A stretch of 64,000 nucleotides of DNA from Nitrospira sp. (GTDB lineage: Bacteria; Nitrospirota; Nitrospiria; Nitrospirales; Nitrospiraceae), in contig JALHMZ010000006.1 in NCBI GenBank assembly GCA_022843785.1, positions 116,043 to 180,042 on the forward strand. Reading direction: 5' to 3'. The position numbers and the translations under genes were made by a program. Numbering within the stretch: the first letter of the stretch is position 1; every line of letters begins with the position of its first letter. Below the pieces are notes generated by a model. That model did not search any database and was not told the DNA's origin. It saw only the letters and a list, made by a program, of their open reading frames with translations. Positions 39,482 through 48,559 of the stretch are shown piece by piece.

Positions 39482-39897
39482 GGCATTCGAGCATGACGGA
39501 TCATTCTGCCGCTCAACAATGATTGGACAGACTGTATAATCCCGTTACGACAACTTGTCCACTTCTGCCAAACTCGCTGAATACTCACTGATTGCCTGCT
39601 CTAATCTATTGGATCATGACGCGTTCAGATCCAATGCCGCTTTCAGATCGTCGTCTTATTCAGTCTGTAATCTGCACAAGACGGGGCACAGGCCATTGAC
39701 CGGACTCCTCGCTTCATGACCACGTTTGTTCTGCTCCATCCGTTGTACAGTCCAAGAGGAACCTAAACCAGCGCCCACATTCTCACGCCGATCCACAAAC
39801 TCCGTCAAGTTTGATCCGGATAGCTGAGTGGGACAGACAGCACGCGCGGACGCGGGGAAGGGTGTCAGTCCCGCATGCGAAGCGTCAGCTTTGGACA

Positions 39898-39942
39898 GGG
39901 ACAGGCACCTCGCCGACTGTCAGTCAGGCGGAAGCCAGTCCC
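39898..39942. repeat. REP-like hairpin
   Basis: GGGACAGGCACCTCGCCGACTG-T-CAGTCAGGCGGAAGCCAGTCCC imperfect palindrome in a non-coding stretch. Confidence 0.5.
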
Positions 39943-40005
39943 TGAACACGTTCTCTCACGCTTGATGATTAGGGGAAAAGGCGGGACGGCAGGATGCCGT
40001 AACGG

Positions 40006-40776
40006 TCATCTGATTTCTGCCAGCTTGTTCTTGGCCAGTTTCGATTCGTCGGATGCGGGAAATTCTTCGAGCACACGTTTCAGACTCTTCCTCGATTTGA
40101 CCAGATCGCCGGTTTCCGCCGTTGCCAGTCCAAGTTTATACAACGAAGCAGGAACTTTTTCATTGCCGGGGTATTCCGCGACCAAAAATTCGAATGTTTG
40201 AATGGCGCGCCCATAGTCCTTCAAGTTGTAATACGACTCACCCAGCCAGTACTGCGCATTGGGAGTCAGCGACGTGCCTGAAAAGTCCTTGACGAAACGC
40301 TGGAAACCGGCCACCGCGAGTTCATACTTGCCGTTGAGATAATCGTTATACGCCAAATTGAAAGCCGATGTGGGCGTAATCCCCGGTGCCGTCGCTATGG
40401 CGATTCCCGGCTCAGCCGATTGAGCCGGCTTCACCGGCTTCGAGACACGCGGCTCGGAAAACGCAGGATCAATCTTCGCTGCCGGCTGCCCGGCCGTCTC
40501 TTCCACTTTCGCCAACCGCGTCTCAATTTTTTGGAGGCGCGCGACCACCTCATCGATCCGCTGCCGTCCGGGATCGGCATCTTTGACCCGCTCGACCGAC
40601 TCCAACCGCCGTAACACCGCATCCACCCGCTGATGGTCCTGCTCCTGCGATCGGGAGATCGTCGAGAGCTGGTCCCGCACCTCAAGAAAATCAGCGTGCT
40701 TGGCACAGCCGGTCAGCAACACCATCGGAACAAGCGCCCAGAATGCGATCACGACCGGCATACAACGATCCTCCAT
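40006..40776 (-). CDS. CpoB/YbgF-like TPR protein (second copy)
   Basis: SAFNLAYNDYLNGKYELAVAGFQRFVKDFSGTSLTPNAQYWLGESYYNLKDYGRAIQTFEFLVAEYPGNEKVPASLYKLG. Confidence 0.85.
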   Translation of the reverse strand: MEDRCMPVVIAFWALVPMVLLTGCAKHADFLEVRDQLSTISRSQEQDHQRVDAVLRRLESVERVKDADPGRQRIDEVVARLQKIETRLAKVEETAGQPAAKIDPAFSEPRVSKPVKPAQSAEPGIAIATAPGITPTSAFNLAYNDYLNGKYELAVAGFQRFVKDFSGTSLTPNAQYWLGESYYNLKDYGRAIQTFEFLVAEYPGNEKVPASLYKLGLATAETGDLVKSRKSLKRVLEEFPASDESKLAKNKLAEIR

Positions 40777-40781
40777 ACGGC

Positions 40782-42143
40782 TTACTGAACGTCTTTGAGC
40801 TGCGTCAGCTTATCCGACGCCTTTCCCGCTTCGGGACTCTTCGGATACAACGTCACCACCTGCTTGAACGCCGAGGAGGCCCGCTTCATATCCTTCAGAG
40901 CCAGGTACGCATAGCCTTTCTTCAGAATCGCGGACGGCACCTTCTCACTCCGGGGATAATCGAGTTCCACCCGATCGTAGGCATCGATGGCTTTCCCAAA
41001 ATCTTTCTTCCCGTAATATGACTCCCCCTGCCAATATCGGGCATTCGGCGCCAGATCGGAATTGGGATATTCCGAGAGAAACGCGGAAAATCCTCGACGG
41101 GCGCCTTCCAAATCTCCATCTCGAAACAACGCCAATACCTGCTCATACCGCGCTCGATCCGCGGCTTCCTCCTGACCCTGGACAGGTGCGGTTACCGGTG
41201 ATTCTTGTGGCGCAGTGATTGTGACTGAGGAAGGCGCCACAGCGGCCACTGAGAGCTGCCCAGCCGGCTCCACACCGGCGTCGGGCTCGACGGCGGACCG
41301 CTGCGCCGGTTTCGTTGCCTGCGAACGAACACCTGGCTTCTGGGTGGCGCGCCCGGCCGGTTTTGTCAGAGAGTCAATCCGATGATCCTGATCATCAAGT
41401 CGCGCGGTAACCTTGTGCCCGACAGATTCGAGGGTTTTGGCCACGGACGCAATACTCTTATTGACCTCGGCCGCATGCGCGGACACGGTGCGCTCCCCAT
41501 GGCCCACCCGATCGTCGAGACCGGTGAGCGCTTCGCGGAAGCCGGTCAGGGCCTGGTTGAACTGCACGAATTTCTGTGAAATCTGATCGAGCCGCTGCTG
41601 ATGGTCGGTCAATTCCTTGTGCTGTTCCTCCAGCCTGGCATCCACACGCTTCGCCAATGTGTCGTTTGTACGCTGTACCACATCCGCAATATCTTTCTTC
41701 AGCCCCAACATGGCCTGTTCCATGGCCCGGGACAGCTCGTCAAGTTTGGCCGCCACCTTCGTGTCCTGAGTATCCAGGCTTTTCTGAACCCAGGCATGCC
41801 GCGTCGTGTTGTCGGCATCCATCTTCGCAGCCAATTGCTCGAGTTTTTTCGTTTGCTGTTCCGCTTGGGCCAAGCGATGCTTGAGATCCTCCTGCTTCGC
41901 CTGGAGATCCTGCGTCAGATACAACGCCTTCTCCAATTCGCCCCGTAACTGCGGCAAATCCTGATCACGCAGGGTGGAAATCTCCTGGCTCTGCCTGGCT
42001 CGTGTCTGCGAAAGCTGGTCATCCTGCTGCTTGATGCGCTGCTGCAGGACCTTCTCAGTTTGTTTCAGATCGGACTGTTGAGCCACACAACCGGACAGAA
42101 AGGCGAACGCGGCAACGACGACCACGGTCTCAGTATATTTCAT
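40782..42143 (-). CDS. CpoB/YbgF-like protein with long coiled-coil
   Basis: Lipobox LSGC, coiled-coil, C-terminal ...APNARYWQGESYYGKKDFGKAIDAYDRVELDYPRSEKVPSAILKKGYAYL. Confidence 0.82.
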   Translation of the reverse strand: MKYTETVVVVAAFAFLSGCVAQQSDLKQTEKVLQQRIKQQDDQLSQTRARQSQEISTLRDQDLPQLRGELEKALYLTQDLQAKQEDLKHRLAQAEQQTKKLEQLAAKMDADNTTRHAWVQKSLDTQDTKVAAKLDELSRAMEQAMLGLKKDIADVVQRTNDTLAKRVDARLEEQHKELTDHQQRLDQISQKFVQFNQALTGFREALTGLDDRVGHGERTVSAHAAEVNKSIASVAKTLESVGHKVTARLDDQDHRIDSLTKPAGRATQKPGVRSQATKPAQRSAVEPDAGVEPAGQLSVAAVAPSSVTITAPQESPVTAPVQGQEEAADRARYEQVLALFRDGDLEGARRGFSAFLSEYPNSDLAPNARYWQGESYYGKKDFGKAIDAYDRVELDYPRSEKVPSAILKKGYAYLALKDMKRASSAFKQVVTLYPKSPEAGKASDKLTQLKDVQ

Positions 42144-42257
42144 ACGCCGGTAACCTCCTCTCCTTCATATGACTCCAGAAGAATCATATCACGCACCCCG
42201 CCGTGCGCATGCCGCCATGCAAACAGCCTACGAAGGCCGCCACGGTAATCCGACCGA

Positions 42258-42929
42258 TCACTTTCCTGTTTTGACGACCAGATGCCCACGGCGATTCTGT
42301 GAGTAGCACGACTCCACATGCTCAGCGCAGACCGGCCGCTCCTTGCCGTACGATACGACCGACAGCTGCTTGGGGGCCACACCAAGTTCAACCAGATAGT
42401 TCCGAACCGACTTGGCGCGCTTTTCGCCCAACACAAGATTATAGGCCGAGGTACCCCGTTCATCGCAGTGTCCCTCGACTTTCAATTGAGTGCCCGGATT
42501 CGACTTGATCCACTCCGCGTTGCGGGCCAGGGACTGACGGCCTTCTTCGGAAATGGCAAAGCTATCATAGGCGAAAAAGACATCCCGCAATCCTGCGGCC
42601 GCCGAGGCGATTTGTTCAGCGCGAATCTCTTCCATCTGGCGCGAGGCGCTGCCGGAATCAGCCTTGGCCGTCAAAGTATTCCCGCCGAGCCGCTCTTCAG
42701 ACGGATTCTTATCCAATCCGCGCAATCCACCCGAACCATTCTGTCCGGAAAACGAGGTGTCGGGAATATTCTGGCTGACCCCGCCCTCATTGGAGCCTTT
42801 GCCCGCTCCCTGCTGCGAGGATTGCACATCTCCTCCGGATTGGACCGCCTTGGATGAACATCCGGATAAACCCAACAGAAGCGATCCGAAAATCAATGGC
42901 ACACATACGATCGATTGCAACCGTTTCAT
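42258..42929 (-). CDS. pal: Peptidoglycan-associated lipoprotein (OmpA family)
   Basis: LSGCSS lipobox; KVEGHCDERGTSAYNLVLGEKRAKSVRNYLVELGV. Confidence 0.93.
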   Translation of the reverse strand: MKRLQSIVCVPLIFGSLLLGLSGCSSKAVQSGGDVQSSQQGAGKGSNEGGVSQNIPDTSFSGQNGSGGLRGLDKNPSEERLGGNTLTAKADSGSASRQMEEIRAEQIASAAAGLRDVFFAYDSFAISEEGRQSLARNAEWIKSNPGTQLKVEGHCDERGTSAYNLVLGEKRAKSVRNYLVELGVAPKQLSVVSYGKERPVCAEHVESCYSQNRRGHLVVKTGK

Positions 42930-43011
42930 ATTCCCACTCCCTCCCATATTAAAGAGTTGTTCCCCCTTTCATACAGGGAAGGCCACTGTCGTGCAAGACC
43001 CCACAGTGCCT

Positions 43012-44352
43012 TTACGACGCAGGCGACCAGGTCGGCGCGCTGTTATGCGTTCCGGTAAACGTGATCCGTTCGAGATCTTTGCCGTCGGCATTGATCATAT
43101 AAATCTGACTTTTCCCTCCGGCCGTCGAACTGAAGACGAGATGCCGTCCGTCCGGAGACCAGGATGGAGAATCATCGACGCCCGGCCCACTCGTCAGTTG
43201 TACGCGCTTTTGGCCGTCCGGAGTGATCAAACAGATCTTGTACTCTTTCTTCGGGCTTCGGCAGACATAAGCAATCCAATTGCCTCGAGGCGACCAGGCC
43301 GGCGCCGCATTGTAGTCTCCTTCAAATGTCAGCCGGCGCACATTGGTCCCATCCATGCTCATGAGAAAAATCTGCGGCCCGCCGCTTCTGTCCGAAGTAA
43401 ACACCAATTCCCGGCCGGACGGAGACCACGAAGGCGAGAGATCGCCGCCGGCATGCACCGTCAATCGCTGCATCGCCTTTGTGCGTGTGTCCAAGCTGTA
43501 GAGCTCGGAATTGCCCTCATGGCTGGACGCAAACGCCAGAAAGTTTCCATCGGGTGACAGGGCCGGAGTGATATTGAGCCCGCTCAACGAGACGAGCGTC
43601 CAGCGCTTTCCCGTCGCCAACTCGATCATGTCGATGTTTTGTGTATTCCGATTGCGATAGGACGTGAACACGATGAACCGCCGGTCCGGCGACCATTTGG
43701 GCATGAGATTTAAAAACCCATCGGCCGTCAGCTGGCGCGCATCGTATCCGTCGTAGTCCATCACGAACAACTCACGCGCCGCCCCCTGCTCGGACACATA
43801 CGCGATTTTCGTCCGGGCGATGCCCGGCTCTCCCGTGTACCGAAATACCAGTTCGTCGGCAAAGCGATGCGCCATCAGCCGCACGACGGAAGTGGCTCCT
43901 GCATAGCGCTTGCCGCCGACCATCTCGTCGTTGCCCGCATCGTACACATATCCGTCCATATTGACATCGGGATCTTTGGCGTCGTTCGTCATCCCGGCCT
44001 TGCCCCACACGATGACGGACACGCCCTGCTCTGCGGCTTTCTTGAATTCAGGGTCCGGCACGGCTCCCAAGCTGCCCACCTTGATCCCAATGCTGGGCAA
44101 GTCGATCAGAGAAAATACTTGCGACCGTCGCACATCCGCCTTCAACACTTCTTCGATACGATTCCCCAGCCTGATCCGTCCTGCGGGTGAATCGGCACCG
44201 CCGCTGTTCTCGATCCCCGCAACTCCCAGCGGAATCTTCTGAAAATCCGGCCTGGTCGCCTCTAAAAATACGTCCGTCGCGCCGGACTCGATAATCCAGG
44301 CGAGCCCGACCGACAGGCACAAGCTGATGAAGACGACGATTCGAAATGTCAT
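43012..44352 (-). CDS. tolB: Tol-Pal system protein TolB
   Basis: Repeated beta-propeller blades SPSWSPSGRELVFTSDRSGGPQIFLMSMDG. Confidence 0.93.
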   Translation of the reverse strand: MTFRIVVFISLCLSVGLAWIIESGATDVFLEATRPDFQKIPLGVAGIENSGGADSPAGRIRLGNRIEEVLKADVRRSQVFSLIDLPSIGIKVGSLGAVPDPEFKKAAEQGVSVIVWGKAGMTNDAKDPDVNMDGYVYDAGNDEMVGGKRYAGATSVVRLMAHRFADELVFRYTGEPGIARTKIAYVSEQGAARELFVMDYDGYDARQLTADGFLNLMPKWSPDRRFIVFTSYRNRNTQNIDMIELATGKRWTLVSLSGLNITPALSPDGNFLAFASSHEGNSELYSLDTRTKAMQRLTVHAGGDLSPSWSPSGRELVFTSDRSGGPQIFLMSMDGTNVRRLTFEGDYNAAPAWSPRGNWIAYVCRSPKKEYKICLITPDGQKRVQLTSGPGVDDSPSWSPDGRHLVFSSTAGGKSQIYMINADGKDLERITFTGTHNSAPTWSPAS

Positions 44353-44355
44353 GTC

Positions 44356-45330
44356 TTACCCCTGTGATTCACCGACAGCAAATGTGAAATGGGCGTCGAA
44401 GTACGCCTCTGTCAATTCCGGAGGAAAGACCGGCAAGGGAGTCGCACTGAGCACCGCCCGTTTTCCGGCCAGGTCGTAGTACTCATTGCCGGACGATTGT
44501 TCGATCGCCACCCCGGTCACCGATCCATTCCGATGCAGTCTGAATTGCACGATGACCATATACGCCCGACCGGCCGCATCGACCGGCGGCGCACTCCAAA
44601 AACTACTGATTCGCTGCCGCACGCGCCCCAGATACGCATTTGACCCCGGCGCCATTCCGGGAACTTTGAGCGTCGTATCAATAGCCTTGATACTCGGCGC
44701 CTTCGCTTCGACATGAGACACAGGCTTCGGCGCGATCTCGGCAGGCGCCGCCTTGGGAAGCTCGAACTTTTTAATCCGCTTGAACTCCTCATCCAGCTCT
44801 TTGTTCAAATCTTCCGTGAGAGACGGCTGCGGTTTCGCTTCCGGACTCTTGATCCGCTCTGTCGCCTCAGTGACAACCGGAACATCAGGTAACTTGATGT
44901 GCTGTTTCTTTGGTTTTTCCGTCGGGCTGAAGTCTCCAAATTTTGGCGCATTGGCCGGCAGTGAGATCCCCTTCATGACATCGCCCATGACGTCATTGGA
45001 CCGCGCTTTCACTGGTGCTGGCGCCGGAGCCATTTTGGCAGGTGGAGCAGGTCTGGCAGCCGGCGGAGGCGCGGGAACCTCCACTGCCTTCGGTTCGCTC
45101 TGTTTCGGTTCGTCCGCATTCACCGGCGGAGCCGGCATCGTGGCAAGCGCAATCTCAATGGACGCCAGAGGCCGTTCACCATGCTTGGGGAGCCGAATCC
45201 AGGAGACTACCGCCAGCACACCCACATGCACGACAAGGGAAATCGCCACCGCTCGCCACAAGCGGCGACTCAAATCCGTCTGCCGCTCATCGCTCAACCA
45301 AAAATCAGCCGATCCTGAGGCCTGTGCCAT
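44356..45330 (-). CDS. TolA/TonB C-terminal domain protein
   Basis: N-terminal TM, Pro/Ala/Lys-rich spacer, C-terminal FRLHRNGSVTGVAIEQSSGNEYYDLAGKRAV. Confidence 0.85.
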   Translation of the reverse strand: MAQASGSADFWLSDERQTDLSRRLWRAVAISLVVHVGVLAVVSWIRLPKHGERPLASIEIALATMPAPPVNADEPKQSEPKAVEVPAPPPAARPAPPAKMAPAPAPVKARSNDVMGDVMKGISLPANAPKFGDFSPTEKPKKQHIKLPDVPVVTEATERIKSPEAKPQPSLTEDLNKELDEEFKRIKKFELPKAAPAEIAPKPVSHVEAKAPSIKAIDTTLKVPGMAPGSNAYLGRVRQRISSFWSAPPVDAAGRAYMVIVQFRLHRNGSVTGVAIEQSSGNEYYDLAGKRAVLSATPLPVFPPELTEAYFDAHFTFAVGESQG

Positions 45331-45519
45331 GAACGTCCGCCTCTATGCTCCTTCGCCGGATACGTTAGTCGCTCGCTCCGAATATGAAGGTGGGATACAC
45401 CCTCCATCGCCTTCGCGAAGGAGGGAAGTCGCTTCGGAGATTGTCGCGCAAGACCCCGCAACCTCCGGTCGTCACAGCCGAAGTGGCGACTTCGGCGGAG
45501 CACACGGCTGCGGAGAGCT

Positions 45520-45963
45520 TCATTTCTTGCGCGCTGATGTCACGGCATCAACCACACGCTCGGGACCGGCAGGATCGGTCACCATGCCGAGCTTTTCAAT
45601 GCCGGCTTTCTTGACTCCATCCATGACCTGAATGACCACGCCATACGGCACATCGCGATCAGCCCGCAGATAGATCGACACATCCTTATGCTCCTCTTTG
45701 AGCACACGGAGCTTGTGCTCCAACTGCGCGATACTCACCTGGTCTTTATCGAGGTAGAGCCGCTGATCCTTTTCGATCGCGAGCACCGCCCGGATTTCCG
45801 GCTTGATCGTATTGGAGGCGGAGGTCGGCAGCTTGATGTCCATCCCGCGATAGAGCATCGGAGCCGTCACCATGAAAATCACCAGCAGCACCAGCACGAC
45901 ATCGACGAGAGGAATGACGTTGATCTCCGACAAAAACCGACGCTGCCTGCTTTCGAGCATCAT
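45520..45963 (-). CDS. tolR: ExbD/TolR family protein
   Basis: [24 protein letters not shown]. Confidence 0.92.
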   Translation of the reverse strand: MMLESRQRRFLSEINVIPLVDVVLVLLVIFMVTAPMLYRGMDIKLPTSASNTIKPEIRAVLAIEKDQRLYLDKDQVSIAQLEHKLRVLKEEHKDVSIYLRADRDVPYGVVIQVMDGVKKAGIEKLGMVTDPAGPERVVDAVTSARKK

Positions 45964-46682
45964 CCCTTCACTCCCACAGGAACAGGAGAAACCGACGCAA
46001 CCGGCTTCGTTTTAGCCGGAAGCAACGCGAGCAACTCGACCACCACGGAATCCATGTGGAACGCGGCGCGGCGGATCCGCGTCAGAAAATAGTTGTAGGC
46101 GATGACGGCGGGAATCGCCGCAAACAATCCGGCCGCCGTCGCAATCAATGCTTCCGACACACCGGGCGCCACGGCGGCAATACTCGCCGTGCCTTGGGTG
46201 CCGATTTCGCGGAACGAATCGATAATCCCCATGACCGTGCCGAGCAATCCCACAAACGGGCTGATATTCCCGGTCGTCGCCAGAAACGGCAGAAATGATT
46301 CCAGCTTGGCAATTTGACCTTGAGCAATATGCGCGCCGGTCCGTTCCACGACATGCCGATCGATCGTCGGCGCTCCGTCGCCGTCATACGACGCCCGGCC
46401 TGCTCCGGAGACATGGCCCAACCGTTCGGTCACACCATGGAAAATTCTTGCGCAGGGGCTCCCGCTCGTCCGCTGCGCATGCCGCGTGACTTCATCGAGA
46501 TCCTTCGCCTTCGTGAGCACCGCCATAAACCGGCGGTCTTCCTCGTCAACCGTACGAAACGTCATCCACTTAAAGAGAATGATGCCCCAGGAAATGATCG
46601 AAAAACACAAGAGCAGAAACAGCACGATCTTCGAAATCACTCCAAGCGACGCGATAAGCCCTATGGGACCGGATTGAAACAT
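45960..46682 (-). CDS. tolQ: MotA/TolQ/ExbB proton channel protein
   Basis: [47 protein letters not shown]. Confidence 0.93.
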   Translation of the reverse strand: MFQSGPIGLIASLGVISKIVLFLLLCFSIISWGIILFKWMTFRTVDEEDRRFMAVLTKAKDLDEVTRHAQRTSGSPCARIFHGVTERLGHVSGAGRASYDGDGAPTIDRHVVERTGAHIAQGQIAKLESFLPFLATTGNISPFVGLLGTVMGIIDSFREIGTQGTASIAAVAPGVSEALIATAAGLFAAIPAVIAYNYFLTRIRRAAFHMDSVVVELLALLPAKTKPVASVSPVPVGVKG

Positions 46683-46940
46683 GGGAGTCGACCCTCTCCT
46701 TTTTCTGGTGAACGCACCGCACCGTAAAATGGAGTGTACCAGACGCGGGAGAAAATGGTGGGACTACAAGATGCGGAACGCACACGAACCTGGCTCGGCT
46801 TTGTCCTCTGCCTCACCGGCTGTTATTTCCTACACTATAGTGAGGGACCACTCCACTTCTGCGTGGCCCTGAAGGAGGCGCACCTCCTTCAGCCTTACTT
46901 CTTGCAGACTCGAACCTGCGGCATAACATCAGGAAAATGG

Positions 46941-47015
46941 CGGGGCCGACGGGATTTGAACCCGCGACCTCCAGATTGACAATCTGGCGTCCTAACCAGG
47001 CTGAACGACGGCCCC
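46941..47015 (-). tRNA. tRNA-Asp (anticodon GTC)
   Basis: GGGGCCGTCGTTCAGCCTGGTTAGGACGCCAGATTGTCAATCTGGAGGTCGCGGGTTCAAATCCCGTCGGCCCCG folds as a cloverleaf. Confidence 0.95.
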
Positions 47016-47140
47016 TTAAATCTGTTTGTGCTGAGGATCGGAACGACAAAACCCCATCAGCGGTCGTCGATCACGTCCCAAACTATATATTCATTAACGA
47101 TTCGATCACTTATCCGATCTCGCGCACCAAGTCATCCTGG

Positions 47141-47213
47141 TAGGCGGAACAGGGATCGAACCTGTGACCTCTGCCTTGTAAGGGCAGCGCTCTCCCAACT
47201 GAGCTATCCGCCC
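47141..47213 (-). tRNA. tRNA-Val (anticodon TAC)
   Basis: GGGCGGATAGCTCAGTTGGGAGAGCGCTGCCCTTACAAGGCAGAGGTCACAGGTTCGATCCCTGTTCCGCCTA. Confidence 0.95.
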
Positions 47214-47333
47214 GACTTTCTTCGTAAGTGCGGACGGAGGGTATCAAGTCCCCACTGCCATGTCAATCAGTTCTCGCACCAGTCTTATGGATTCAGCGTC
47301 GACTTGGGCAACCCCGCGACCGGCTATGCCTCT

Positions 47334-48275
47334 TCATGGGCGAGACAACTTCCGACCGGCCTGCCGCGGGAAGTATTGCCGATGAACCTGCTTCAGCCGG
47401 CTACGCTCCACATGGGTATAGATCTGAGTCGTGGCAATATCGGTGTGACCGAGCATCGTTTGTACGGCCCGCAGATCAGCTCCACCCTCCAGCAAGTGGG
47501 TCGCAAAGGAATGCCGCAACATGTGCGGCGAGATCGGCTTGGCAATCCCCGCGCGCTGCGCGCGCAGCCGCAGCAGCTTCCAGCATGCCTGCCTCGTCAA
47601 CGCGCGCGCACGCCGCGACACAAACAATGCGCGAGACGCCCGGCCTTTCAGCAGCACCGGCCGCACATGTGCGACATAATCGGCCAGCAGATCCCGTGCC
47701 TGTTGCCCCATCGGCACGACCCGCTCCTTGGCCCCCTTGCCCATAACGCGCAGACAACTCGCATTCAAATCAATCTGCGACAGCGCGAGGCCGACAAGCT
47801 CGGAGACCCGGAGGCCAGAGGCATACAGTAATTCCAGCATAGCGCGGTCCCGGCAATCTTCAGCGCCGGAACCGGTCGGCACATCCAGCAACCGGACGAC
47901 TTCCTGCACCGTCAACGTCTTCGGCAGTCGGACGGACCGCCGCCTCGCCGTGAGATCGCGCAGTGGATTCACATCCACAAGTTGTTCACGCACCAAGAAA
48001 CGAAACCACCCACGTAGCGCCGAAAGTATGCGGGCAATGGACGACGCCGCAAGCGGCTGGCGTTTCAGCATCGCGAGAAACGCCACCACGACCTGCGGCG
48101 CAACCGGCTCGCCCATGCCGAGCCGATGCTGTGCCAGGTAGTGCTGAAATTTCGTGAGATCGCGCCGATACGACTCGAGGCTATTGGTTGCCAAACCGCC
48201 CTCGACACGCAAACGCGCCAAGTACCGTTCAACAAGCGGATCGATGACGGACGCTGATGAATCAGCCACGCTCAT
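47334..48275 (-). CDS. xerD: Tyrosine recombinase XerC/XerD
   Basis: LYASGLRVSELVGL, HMLRHSFATHLLEGGADLRAVQTMLGHTDIATTQIYTHV. Confidence 0.9.
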   Translation of the reverse strand: MSVADSSASVIDPLVERYLARLRVEGGLATNSLESYRRDLTKFQHYLAQHRLGMGEPVAPQVVVAFLAMLKRQPLAASSIARILSALRGWFRFLVREQLVDVNPLRDLTARRRSVRLPKTLTVQEVVRLLDVPTGSGAEDCRDRAMLELLYASGLRVSELVGLALSQIDLNASCLRVMGKGAKERVVPMGQQARDLLADYVAHVRPVLLKGRASRALFVSRRARALTRQACWKLLRLRAQRAGIAKPISPHMLRHSFATHLLEGGADLRAVQTMLGHTDIATTQIYTHVERSRLKQVHRQYFPRQAGRKLSRP

Positions 48276-48359
48276 TCACCGGCGGACACAGCGGCGTTCC
48301 TATTTTGAGTGTCATAGACAAACCCCTAGGGACCCGTTCGCTGTGTTACCCTTCGTCGC

Positions 48360-48440
48360 TCGTATCTCGTGAAGCGTGAAGCGCAGGACGAAGTCCCCTT
48401 CTTTGTTCGCGAGATACAAGATACGCTTCACGAGATACGA
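48360..48440. repeat. Hairpin member of the dispersed repeat family
   Basis: Perfect 18-bp arms TCGTATCTCGTGAAGCGT (48360-48377) and ACGCTTCACGAGATACGA (48423-48440). Confidence 0.8.
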
Positions 48441-48559
48441 AACTATAGCCAACTCCCGTTGCGAACACAATGAACACACCGTGGTTCTCCTTGACACCTC
48501 GCACCCTTTCCGATACTAGTCAGTCGGTACGGGACAGACTCTGCCGCCGTTCAAACACC

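Noticed and set aside
46734-46979. ORF ending RRDLNPRPPD
   Set aside because: Antisense translation artefact over tRNA-Asp.
47334-48275. XerD-like recombinase beside two tRNAs as an integrative element
   Set aside because: Looks like a standard chromosomal XerC/D; no att-like duplication of the tRNA ends or phage genes nearby.
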